Shown piece after piece: positions 5,895 to 12,621 of a DNA stretch of 19,344 nt. The DNA lies in contig JAADHG010000072.1 of the NCBI GenBank assembly GCA_013151975.1, forward strand, positions 1 through 19,344. Direction: 5' to 3'. Under the pieces are notes generated by a model. The model was not told where the DNA came from and did not search any database. It saw only the letters and a program-made list of their open reading frames with translations. The translations under genes and the position numbers were made by a program. Every line of letters begins with the position of its first letter. Position 1 is the first letter of the stretch. The stretch comes from Chlorobiota bacterium. GTDB taxonomy: Bacteria; Bacteroidota; Bacteroidia; Flavobacteriales; Flavobacteriaceae.

Positions 5895-7103
5895 ATGAAA
5901 AAAGTAATAGAAGAAAATAATAGAAGAGACTTTCTTAAAAAATGTGGTCTATCAACTGTTCCATTTTTACTTCCAACTGTTGGTTTAAATGCAATGTCTT
6001 GGTCAGAAAACAACAAAATTGATTTAACAAATAATCCTGAAGTAGCAGTCAACTTTATTTATGATGGTCTTGAGCTATCACCTCGACAGTATATAGAAAA
6101 ACTTACTGAAATTGATCAAGGAGAAAGCCTTGAACCTGACTTCTACGGAAATGGCGGAACCACCAAAGAACTTGAAGAAAGATTTGCAAAATTAACAGGA
6201 AAGGAAAAAGCCATTTATTTACCAACTGGAACAATGGCGAATCAGTTAGCTATAAAGTTATTGAATGGAAAGAATACCAAAGTAATTGTGCCTGAAAACT
6301 CACATATTTTCAAAGATGAGGCTGATGCCTCACAAAGTGTTCATAGACTAAGATTAGTTCCTATAGGTAAAGACAAATCTTATTTTCAATTAGACGATTT
6401 AGTAAGTACCGTAAAATATATCAATGAAAATGAGGTGTTCCGAAGTGGGTTAGGTACGGTTGTAATTGAAAATCCCATTAGGCGTGCTAATGGAACGGCA
6501 GTACCTATTGAGACTATTAAAGAGGTTAGTGCCTATTGCAAAAATAATGGCTATAAGATGCATTTAGATGGTGCTCGTATCCATTTAGCATCAGCATTTA
6601 CAAATGTTTCGATTGAGGAATACGCTTCTTATTTTGACACAGTATATGTGTCATTATACAAATATTTAAATGCAAATGGAGGAGCAATGCTTTGTGGTGA
6701 TGCAGAGATTATTGATCAACTTTCTCATCAGATAAAAATTCTTGGAGGAACTATGTTTCAGAACTGGAATAACACTGCTATTGCTTTACATTATTTAGAT
6801 GGGATTACTGAACGGTTAAACCAAGTGGTCGTTACTGCCAATAAATTAATTGATGAGCTCAACAAAATAGACGGAATTAGCATAAGCAGTACAAAGAATG
6901 GAACTAATATCTATAACCTTAAATTAGCTAATAATATTAGTTCAAAAGAACTAACGAAAAAATTATTTGAAGAACATAATATTCGGTTACGTTCTGGTGA
7001 AAATGGTACTGTGCGATTTGCAGTAAATGAAAGCTTGCTTACTAGAGATTTGCAGGGAATTATTAATGCTTGGAAAACAGTTGCTAATCAATTGCGTAAA
7101 TAA
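5895..7103 (+). CDS. threonine-aldolase-like PLP enzyme with a Tat signal peptide
   Basis: The 402-residue product belongs to the beta-eliminating lyase / threonine aldolase family (fold type I PLP enzymes), which cleave beta-hydroxy amino acids to glycine plus an aldehyde. Visible marks are YGNGGTTKELEERFAKLTG (84-102), LPTGTMANQLA (109-119), the PLP-ring aspartate in MHLDGARIHLA (Asp225), and the PLP lysine in SLYKYLNANGGAML (Lys256). The N-terminus is unusual: NNRRDFLKKCGLS followed by a hydrophobic stretch is a twin-arginine export signal, so this aldolase-type enzyme probably acts in the periplasm after folding with PLP. True substrate and activity are unknown. The gene is bracketed by inverted TTAGGC/GCCTAAC cores and followed by an attC-like hairpin, as in an integron cassette. 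No promoter was recognised in front of it. Confidence 0.85.
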   Translation: MKKVIEENNRRDFLKKCGLSTVPFLLPTVGLNAMSWSENNKIDLTNNPEVAVNFIYDGLELSPRQYIEKLTEIDQGESLEPDFYGNGGTTKELEERFAKLTGKEKAIYLPTGTMANQLAIKLLNGKNTKVIVPENSHIFKDEADASQSVHRLRLVPIGKDKSYFQLDDLVSTVKYINENEVFRSGLGTVVIENPIRRANGTAVPIETIKEVSAYCKNNGYKMHLDGARIHLASAFTNVSIEEYASYFDTVYVSLYKYLNANGGAMLCGDAEIIDQLSHQIKILGGTMFQNWNNTAIALHYLDGITERLNQVVVTANKLIDELNKIDGISISSTKNGTNIYNLKLANNISSKELTKKLFEEHNIRLRSGENGTVRFAVNESLLTRDLQGIINAWKTVANQLRK

Positions 7104-7112
7104 GAAAACGTT

Positions 7113-7243
7113 GCCTAACAATGGCTATAAATAATTGCTTGTTCTCGCCTACTTCTGAAAATCCTCTCGGATTTTCAGTTTAGTGTGTACTTACAAAGTT
7201 AAGTGTTAAACCACGCAACTATTCATAGCCGAGACCGATAAGC
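7113..7243 (+). other. attC-like recombination site / long imperfect hairpin
   Basis: Ten bases after the aldolase stop begins GCCTAAC (7113-7119, fits RYYYAAC), followed by the arm GGCTATAAATAATTGC (7123-7138). The matching arm GCAACTATTCATAGCC (7215-7230) pairs at 14 of 16 positions, and six bases later comes GATAAGC (7237-7243, one base off GTTRRRY). Both arm mismatches are A opposite C on the top strand, hence T opposite G wobbles on the bottom strand, which favours bottom-strand folding as in attC sites. The interior carries a perfect 10-bp hairpin (7155-7164 with 7169-7178, loop TCTC). Its 131-bp length lies within the attC range. No integrase gene is in the window. A dispersed non-integron hairpin repeat is the main alternative. 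Confidence 0.5.
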
Positions 7244-7323
7244 GTAACTCCAGAAAAGTATACCAATTCTAAGTTATTTCATTCATAAAAACCCTTTCAA
7301 AATTAACAAGTCAAATAAAAGTG

Positions 7324-7331
7324 TATCTTTG
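7324..7331 (+). promoter_or_regulatory. -7 box of the helicase gene
   Basis: TATCTTTG is a full match to TAnnTTTG. No clear TTG box lies 17-20 bases upstream (aattaaca region). If used, transcription starts near 7338 and leaves a leader of about 125 bases. Confidence 0.55.
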
Positions 7332-7337
7332 CACCTT

Positions 7338-7464
7338 GAAACTCAAAAAATGGGTTTTTAAATTCCTCAGGGTGAGGATGTGTTACTAGAAGTTTAGGTT
7401 TAAGTATGTCGATTCGCTTCTTTATGTAACACTACATAACGCAATTGAATACTTAATATTTAGA
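7338..7464 (+). promoter_or_regulatory. structured 5' leader of the DEAD-box helicase gene
   Basis: The leader contains a CCTC/GAGG mini-hairpin and a longer stem. GTGTTAC (7380-7386) pairs with GTAACAC (7426-7432), and inside it GAAG (7389-7392) pairs with CTTC (7417-7420). Long leaders are common in cold-inducible RNA helicase genes, so this may control the message by temperature or by the helicase itself. That role is inferred; only the base pairing is seen. Confidence 0.42.
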
Positions 7465-9375
7465 ATGAACGCATTCCAAAAACTTGGTCTTGAGGAAGAA
7501 ATCCTGCAAGCCATAACCGACTTAGGTTTTGAAACACCTAGTGAAGTACAAGAAAAATCAATCCCACTTTTATTAGAACAAGAACGTGACCTTGTGGCAT
7601 TAGCCCAAACAGGAACAGGTAAAACTGCTGCTTTTGGCTTTCCAATGTTGCAAAAAATAGATGTAGATAGTCGTACCACGCAAGGGCTTATCTTATCGCC
7701 TACGCGCGAACTTTGTTTACAAATTACTAATGAAATTAAATTGTATGGCAAATACTATAAAGGCTTAAATGTTACTGCCATATATGGTGGTGCAAGTATT
7801 ACAGACCAAGCACGACAAGTAAAGAAAGGTGCACAAATTATTGTGGCAACTCCTGGACGTATGAAAGATATGATTAGCAGACGCTTGGTAGATATCTCTA
7901 AAATAGAATATGCTGTTTTAGATGAAGCCGATGAAATGCTAAACATGGGATTTTATGAAGATATCACAGATATTTTATCACATACACCACAAGAAAAAAG
8001 CACTTGGTTGTTTTCGGCTACCATGCCCAAAGAAGTGTCGACCATTGCAAAAAAGTTCATGAATGAGCCACTTGAAATTACTGTTGGCAATAGAAACGAA
8101 AGTACCAATAGCGTTTCACATGAATACTTTTTGGTAAATTCCAGAGATCGTTATCAAGCTTTAAAACGATTAGCCGATGCCAATCCTGATATTTTTTCTG
8201 TTATTTTTTGTCGTACAAAACGCGATACTCAAAAAGTAGCTGAAAATCTTATTGAAGATGGTTATAGCGCTGGGGCTTTACATGGCGATTTAAGCCAGAA
8301 CCAACGCGATTTAGTCATGAAATCGTTTAGAAACAAACAAATACAAATGCTGGTAGCTACCGATGTTGCTGCGCGTGGTATTGATGTAGAAGATATTACT
8401 CATGTTATAAATTACCAGTTACCAGACGAAATTGAAACCTATACACACCGAAGCGGACGTACAGGTCGTGCAGGAAAAACTGGTGTTTCAATGGTTATTG
8501 TCTCAAAAAGTGAAGTGCGTAAAATAAAAAGTATCGAACGTATTATTAAAAAACAGTTCGAAAAAAAGGAGATTCCTGATGGTATGGAAATTTGCGAAGT
8601 GCAATTAATGTCTCTTGCCAATAAAATTCATACTACCGAAGTGAATCATGAAATTGATAAATACTTAACAAGCATCAATGAATTATTCGAAGATACTACT
8701 AAAGACGAATTAATTAAAAAATTCTTTTCGGTAGAGTTTACACGCTTCTTTAATTACTATCAAAAGACTAAGAATCTTAATGTTGAAGATTCTCGTGGTG
8801 GCGATCGTGATGGTGGTCGTGATTATAGTAGTAATTCAAACGACTCGCGCTATTTTATCAATGTAGGTCGTAAAGATGGTTACGATTGGATGAAGCTGAA
8901 AGACTTTTTAAAAGACGTTTTAGAACTTGGAAGAGACGATGTCTTTAAAGTAGATGTTAAAGAAAGCTTCTCTTTTTTCAATACCGAAAAAGAATTGCAA
9001 GAAAAAGTATTGGCATTCTTTACCGACTTTAAACATGATGGTCGCTTTGTAAATGTTGAAGTGAGTGAAGATAGAGGAAGAAGTAGAAACAGAGGTGGTG
9101 GACGACGTAATGATAGACGTGGTGGCGGAAGACGCGACGATAGAAGAAGTGGAGAAAACCGTTCAAGCCCAAGAAGCGACAGAAGAGGTGGAGAAAACCG
9201 TACAAACTCAAGAAGTGACAGAAGAAGTAACGACAGACGTTCTGACTCAAGACAAGGTTCTGGTAATAGAAGTGAACGACGCAGTACAGATAACACATCT
9301 AGATCAAGGCGTTCGGATGCTGGTTCTGGATCAAAAACTTCAAGAGCATCAAGACCAAGACAAAGTAGAAGATAA
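7465..9375 (+). CDS. deaD: DEAD-box ATP-dependent RNA helicase, DeaD/CsdA type with RGG-like tail
   Basis: An ATP-dependent RNA helicase of 636 residues, expected to act in ribosome assembly and mRNA structure removal, above all in the cold. Core motifs in order: Q-motif region FQKLGL...TPSEVQEKSIP (4-34), Walker A AQTGTGKT (47-54), PTREL (79-83), TPGR (129-132), DEAD (153-156), SAT (184-186), HGDLSQNQRD (273-282), ATDVAARGID (298-307), HRSGRTGR (328-335). A DbpA/CsdA-type RNA-binding domain follows at about 462-535 (RYFINVGRKDGYDW ... GRFVNVEVSED). The last hundred residues are a low-complexity Arg/Gly/Ser/Asp tail (RRGGGRRDDRR-like) that likely binds RNA without a fold. The tail repeat opens long false frames on both strands. 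The symbol is by family likeness. Confidence 0.93.
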   Translation: MNAFQKLGLEEEILQAITDLGFETPSEVQEKSIPLLLEQERDLVALAQTGTGKTAAFGFPMLQKIDVDSRTTQGLILSPTRELCLQITNEIKLYGKYYKGLNVTAIYGGASITDQARQVKKGAQIIVATPGRMKDMISRRLVDISKIEYAVLDEADEMLNMGFYEDITDILSHTPQEKSTWLFSATMPKEVSTIAKKFMNEPLEITVGNRNESTNSVSHEYFLVNSRDRYQALKRLADANPDIFSVIFCRTKRDTQKVAENLIEDGYSAGALHGDLSQNQRDLVMKSFRNKQIQMLVATDVAARGIDVEDITHVINYQLPDEIETYTHRSGRTGRAGKTGVSMVIVSKSEVRKIKSIERIIKKQFEKKEIPDGMEICEVQLMSLANKIHTTEVNHEIDKYLTSINELFEDTTKDELIKKFFSVEFTRFFNYYQKTKNLNVEDSRGGDRDGGRDYSSNSNDSRYFINVGRKDGYDWMKLKDFLKDVLELGRDDVFKVDVKESFSFFNTEKELQEKVLAFFTDFKHDGRFVNVEVSEDRGRSRNRGGGRRNDRRGGGRRDDRRSGENRSSPRSDRRGGENRTNSRSDRRSNDRRSDSRQGSGNRSERRSTDNTSRSRRSDAGSGSKTSRASRPRQSRR

Positions 9376-9464
9376 TAACTATTCGTGTTAATTTTAAGTC
9401 AAAATTATACCCTAAACTTTATTTCTCCGTTTTGTTTAGTACTTTTATAACTTAAATGCTTTAG

Positions 9465-10241
9465 ATGAAAAAACTTTTCCTACTATTTAGTTTAATATTT
9501 GTAACAGCTTTGGGCTTTGCTCAAAATAATACGGCTGTTAAGGGTACTATTATTAGATCTGAAAATGGAAAACCTCTAGAGAGTGTTAATATTGTTAATT
9601 TAACACAGGTTATAGGAACTACAACAAATAGTAAAGGTGAGTTTGAAATTAGAGCAAATGCTAATGATACACTTCACCTTTCTTATTTAGGTTATAAATC
9701 AATTAAAGTATTAGTCACCAATGACTGGATAAAATTTAACACGAATGCATCTATTGAAATGACCGAATTGGCACTGGCGTTAGAAAAAGTTGTTGTAAAT
9801 CAGCTGCGATTAACGGGCTATTTGGAAGTAGATATAAAACAAGTGCCTTTACATAATAACACACGTTACAGTATTTCTGGATTACCAAGTACTGGATATG
9901 AAGCTGGTGGTACACCAAATACCGTTACTAAAGTATTAGGAGCCATCTTTAATCCTGCCGATTTCTTACACAATATCTTTGGGAAGAAACCTCGTGAAAT
10001 GCGCAAGCTAAGGCAAATGAAAAAAGATGACGAAATACGAAATCTTCTGGCCTCACGTTTTGATCGTGAAATGCTTACTGCATTATTACAAGTTGAAAAA
10101 GTAGATCTTGATTTATTGGTAAGCGAATGTAATTACTCTAAAGATTTTATAAGAACTGCAAATGATCTTCAAATTCTTGATGCTATTAGCGAATGCTATG
10201 AAGAATACAAAGTATTGAGTAAAAATCGCAGACGCTTATAA
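9465..10241 (+). CDS. secreted carboxypeptidase-regulatory-like (CarboxypepD_reg) domain protein
   Basis: A 258-residue exported protein. It has a Sec signal peptide with the cut after GFAQ (residue 20), then a beta-sandwich CarboxypepD_reg-like domain at about 23-112: VKGTIIRSENGKPLESVNIVNL, then TTTNSKGEFEIRA and LHLSYLGYKSIKV. The remaining 145 residues are helical and charged with no named domain that I recognise; they include NPADFLHNIFGKKPREMRKL and a C-terminal NRRRL. The front domain is the one found in front of TonB-dependent receptors, but no plug or barrel follows, so it is a small stand-alone relative, probably periplasmic. It lies 89 bases after the helicase gene, and its end is only three bases from the convergent VOC gene. 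Confidence 0.85.
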   Translation: MKKLFLLFSLIFVTALGFAQNNTAVKGTIIRSENGKPLESVNIVNLTQVIGTTTNSKGEFEIRANANDTLHLSYLGYKSIKVLVTNDWIKFNTNASIEMTELALALEKVVVNQLRLTGYLEVDIKQVPLHNNTRYSISGLPSTGYEAGGTPNTVTKVLGAIFNPADFLHNIFGKKPREMRKLRQMKKDDEIRNLLASRFDREMLTALLQVEKVDLDLLVSECNYSKDFIRTANDLQILDAISECYEEYKVLSKNRRRL

Positions 10242-10244
10242 TTA

Positions 10245-10622
10245 TTATTGTCTAGAATGTAACGCGATTCTATTGCCTTCAGTATCTATAAAAAGTGCCA
10301 TATAACCAATATCTGGAGATATTTGTGTTTTAGGTTGTACCACTCTTCCTCCTGCTGCTGCTATTCTACCAAGTTCATTACTAACATCACTAGATGAAAA
10401 ATAAATTAAAATACCTTGGGAATCACTTGATTGATAGGCTTCATGTTTAATTAAAGAACCTGATGCGCCTGATTTACCTTCAGTAAAAGGAAACCAACCC
10501 ATCAAAACACCACCAAAATCTTGCACTTGAATATTTATATTAAATACTACATTGTAAAATGCTTTAGCTCTATCCATATCGTTAACAGGAATCTCAAACC
10601 ATCCTATCATATTGTGTTCCAT
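10245..10622 (-). CDS. VOC-family protein (glyoxalase/bleomycin-resistance-like)
   Basis: A single vicinal-oxygen-chelate module pair in 125 residues. The N-terminal half MIGWFEIPVNDMDRAKAFYN is the classic beta-alpha start of a VOC domain; the second half has ILIYFSSSDVSNELGRIAAAGGRVVQPKTQI and DIGYMALFIDTEGNRIALHS, where the last Glu/Asp-Thr-Glu-Gly-Asn strand is the family end. Proteins of this subgroup are usually annotated as glyoxalase-like with unknown substrate, and possible metal ligands cannot be assigned safely. It follows the SRPBCC gene with four bases between, so both are on one transcript. Confidence 0.88.
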   Translation of the reverse strand: MEHNMIGWFEIPVNDMDRAKAFYNVVFNINIQVQDFGGVLMGWFPFTEGKSGASGSLIKHEAYQSSDSQGILIYFSSSDVSNELGRIAAAGGRVVQPKTQISPDIGYMALFIDTEGNRIALHSRQ

Positions 10623-10626
10623 ATAT

Positions 10627-11160
10627 TTATTCCTTTTGTTCTAACACTTGCTTTAAATTGGATAATCCTTCTTCAAAATCTTTACCAACAGCTTTATCCA
10701 TATTCATAAATAACATAAAAATACTTATCGGAAACTTGTTCTTACCCGTAAATCCCCAAGTAACCATGGTGTGTCCTTCATCAACTTTATCTACAACCAA
10801 ATGTCCTATAGATTCAGACTTCCACGGCTTTAAAAAACGTAGTTGTGTATCGATAGATTCATTTTCTATAATACTGAGTATTTCTTGCTCACCTTCGCCA
10901 ACTTCTTTATTACCCAGCCATCTGCATACAAATCCAACTTCTCCATCAACACCATCATAAGTTTGGATCATTTTTGGATCCTTTTTTTTCCAAGGCGACC
11001 ATTGGTCTTGATTTCTAAAAAACTTTAAATACTGAAATGTATCATGCAATCCTTTATTAATAATTATGCTTCGGTTTACCTCGTATCCTTTTGGTGCAAT
11101 TAACCCTAAAATGACTATTATAAGTGCAATCCCAATAATTACATATAAAAATATTTCCAT
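10627..11160 (-). CDS. membrane-anchored SRPBCC (START/polyketide-cyclase-like) protein
   Basis: The 177 residues begin with one hydrophobic helix (4-22, IFLYVIIGIALIIVILGLIA), followed by an SRPBCC domain: GYEVNRSIIINKGLHDTFQYL, then FFRNQDQWSPWKKKDPKM, GVDGEVGFVCRWLGN, a strand with STLRFLKPW-like sequence, and the C-terminal long helix DKAVGKDFEEGLSNLKQVLEQ. This matches the polyketide_cyc2-type family with a conserved W-S-P-W motif. Such domains bind hydrophobic ligands in a deep pocket; the ligand here is unknown. It lies 40 bases downstream of trmH and four bases upstream of the VOC gene, so it may be part of a three-gene unit. Confidence 0.85.
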   Translation of the reverse strand: MEIFLYVIIGIALIIVILGLIAPKGYEVNRSIIINKGLHDTFQYLKFFRNQDQWSPWKKKDPKMIQTYDGVDGEVGFVCRWLGNKEVGEGEQEILSIIENESIDTQLRFLKPWKSESIGHLVVDKVDEGHTMVTWGFTGKNKFPISIFMLFMNMDKAVGKDFEEGLSNLKQVLEQKE

Positions 11161-11200
11161 GGTTAGTGATTTTTAAATGATTGTTCTAAAATTACAAAAT

Positions 11201-11857
11201 TTACTGCTCACTTTTATAGCGCTCTAAAATTTTATCAAAACTCTTTATAGTTTTCTTACACCAATCAAATCGCTTCTCTAAAAGCTCTGTATTATTAAGT
11301 TGCCAATTTATATCAGACTTTTTTAATTGAGAGGTCACATGCTGTAAAATAATAGCTGCCGATACCGAAATATTTAAACTCTCGGTAAAACCAACCATTG
11401 GTATCTTTAAAAAGCAACTGGCATTTTCCATAACCTCTTTTGATAAGCCTTCGGTCTCTCTCCCAAAAAAGAAACACGATTTTTTAGTAACATCAAACTC
11501 CTCCAACATACAATCGCTATCATGTGGCGTTGTTGCAACAATTTGATAGCCTTTTTGCTGTAATGCCTTTATACAATCTGATACTGAATTATAGCGTTGC
11601 AAATCTACCCATTTTTGTGCACCCATGGCAATTTCTCTATCAATGCGCTTTACATTTTGCTCTTCAATAACATGCAATTCCTGAATACCAAATACATCAC
11701 AACTACGCATTACAGCACTTGTGTTATGCAATTGGAATACATCTTCGGTGGCTACTGTAAAATGTTTTGTGCGTTGTGAAAGCACCAACTCAAAACGTGC
11801 TTTTCTGCTTTCGGTTAAGTACGATTCTAAGTATTCTATGAGTTTTATGTCTGCCAT
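11201..11857 (-). CDS. trmH: TrmH-type tRNA/rRNA 2'-O-methyltransferase (SpoU family)
   Basis: A SPOUT methyltransferase of 218 residues, by likeness the tRNA (guanosine-18-2'-O)-methyltransferase that modifies the D-loop. The three SpoU motifs are present: NTSAVMRSCDVFG (45-57) with the catalytic-type Arg51, FFFGRETEGLS (129-139), and IPMVGFTESLNISVSAAI (152-169), which forms the knot and SAM site. The extra N-terminal helix FVLSQRTKHF-like (22-33, ELVLSQRTKHFT) is the TrmH tRNA-binding element, and a basic helical tail follows. The exact tRNA site could be G18 as in E. coli TrmH; a broader TrmH-family role is possible. It is divergent from the sirtuin gene. Confidence 0.88.
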   Translation of the reverse strand: MADIKLIEYLESYLTESRKARFELVLSQRTKHFTVATEDVFQLHNTSAVMRSCDVFGIQELHVIEEQNVKRIDREIAMGAQKWVDLQRYNSVSDCIKALQQKGYQIVATTPHDSDCMLEEFDVTKKSCFFFGRETEGLSKEVMENASCFLKIPMVGFTESLNISVSAAIILQHVTSQLKKSDINWQLNNTELLEKRFDWCKKTIKSFDKILERYKSEQ

Positions 11858-11939
11858 GAAATTTCTTTGGTTTCAATGTAATAAAACTAATTGATATTCT
11901 TCACTTTGTTCAGAATGGCATATTGATTACTTTTATAAA

Positions 11940-12614
11940 ATGAAACACATCGTCGTACTTACAGGCGCAGGAATGAGTGCCGAAAGCGGCATTAAAACCT
12001 TTAGAGATGCCGATGGTTTGTGGGAAGGTCATGATGTTATGGAAGTAGCTTCTCCACAAGGATTTGCAAACAATCCTGAGCTGGTTTTAGACTTTTACAA
12101 CCAACGCCGCAAACAACTTTTGAGCGTTAAACCTAATACTGCACATATAGCTTTAGCAAAATTAGAAACAGATTATAAAGTTTCCATTGTTACTCAAAAT
12201 GTTGACGATTTGCATGAGCGTGCAGGAAGTACTAACGTGGTGCACTTACATGGCGAGTTATTAAAAGTGCGAAGCACTTATGACGATAATGATATACAAG
12301 ATTGGAAAACCGATTTAGTACTTGGCAACACTTGTATAAAAGGATACCAATTACGTCCTCATATTGTGTGGTTTGGAGAAACTGTTCCAATGATTGAAAC
12401 AGCCATATCTATTTGCCAAATCGCTGATATATTACTAATTATTGGCACGTCCATGCAAGTATATCCTGCTGCTAGTTTAATGCACTATGTAATCCCCGAA
12501 ACTAAAATTTATTATATAGATCCTAAACCAGCAATTAATGGTGATAATCAAGTTATAGTTATTGCCAAAAAAGCTACCTTTGGTATACAAGATTTTGTAA
12601 ACTTATTACAATAA
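11940..12614 (+). CDS. cobB: NAD-dependent protein deacylase, Sir2 family class III (CobB-like), lacking the zinc cysteines
   Basis: A sirtuin of 224 residues that removes acyl groups from lysines using NAD. Motifs: GAGMSAESGIKTFRD (9-23), TQNVDDLH (85-92), catalytic His104 in HLHGEL, PHIVWFGE (140-147), GTSMQVYPAASL (169-180) and YYIDPKP (191-197). Tyr53 and Arg56 in FYNQRR are the pair that marks class III (SIRT5/CobB) enzymes preferring succinyl- and malonyl-lysine. The segment that normally carries four zinc cysteines (about 111-138) has only Cys132 here, so the zinc ribbon appears lost or rebuilt. The gene is followed after seven bases by the DUF5916 gene, probably on one transcript. Confidence 0.92.
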   Translation: MKHIVVLTGAGMSAESGIKTFRDADGLWEGHDVMEVASPQGFANNPELVLDFYNQRRKQLLSVKPNTAHIALAKLETDYKVSIVTQNVDDLHERAGSTNVVHLHGELLKVRSTYDDNDIQDWKTDLVLGNTCIKGYQLRPHIVWFGETVPMIETAISICQIADILLIIGTSMQVYPAASLMHYVIPETKIYYIDPKPAINGDNQVIVIAKKATFGIQDFVNLLQ

Positions 12615-12621
12615 ATAAAAA

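Noticed and set aside
8880..9298. Two long minus-strand frames (Leu/Ser-rich and Cys/Tyr/His-rich) opposite the helicase tail
   Set aside because: They mirror the low-complexity coding repeat on the plus strand, where stops are rare on the opposite strand; no promoter or domain.
9065..9391. 108-residue acidic, repetitive frame overlapping the helicase 3' end
   Set aside because: It is the Arg/Gly/Asp repeat of the helicase tail read one frame off (GAA/GTA/ACA periodicity), with no start context of its own.
10658..11028. Plus-strand frames opposite the SRPBCC gene
   Set aside because: Shadow of the SRPBCC coding strand.
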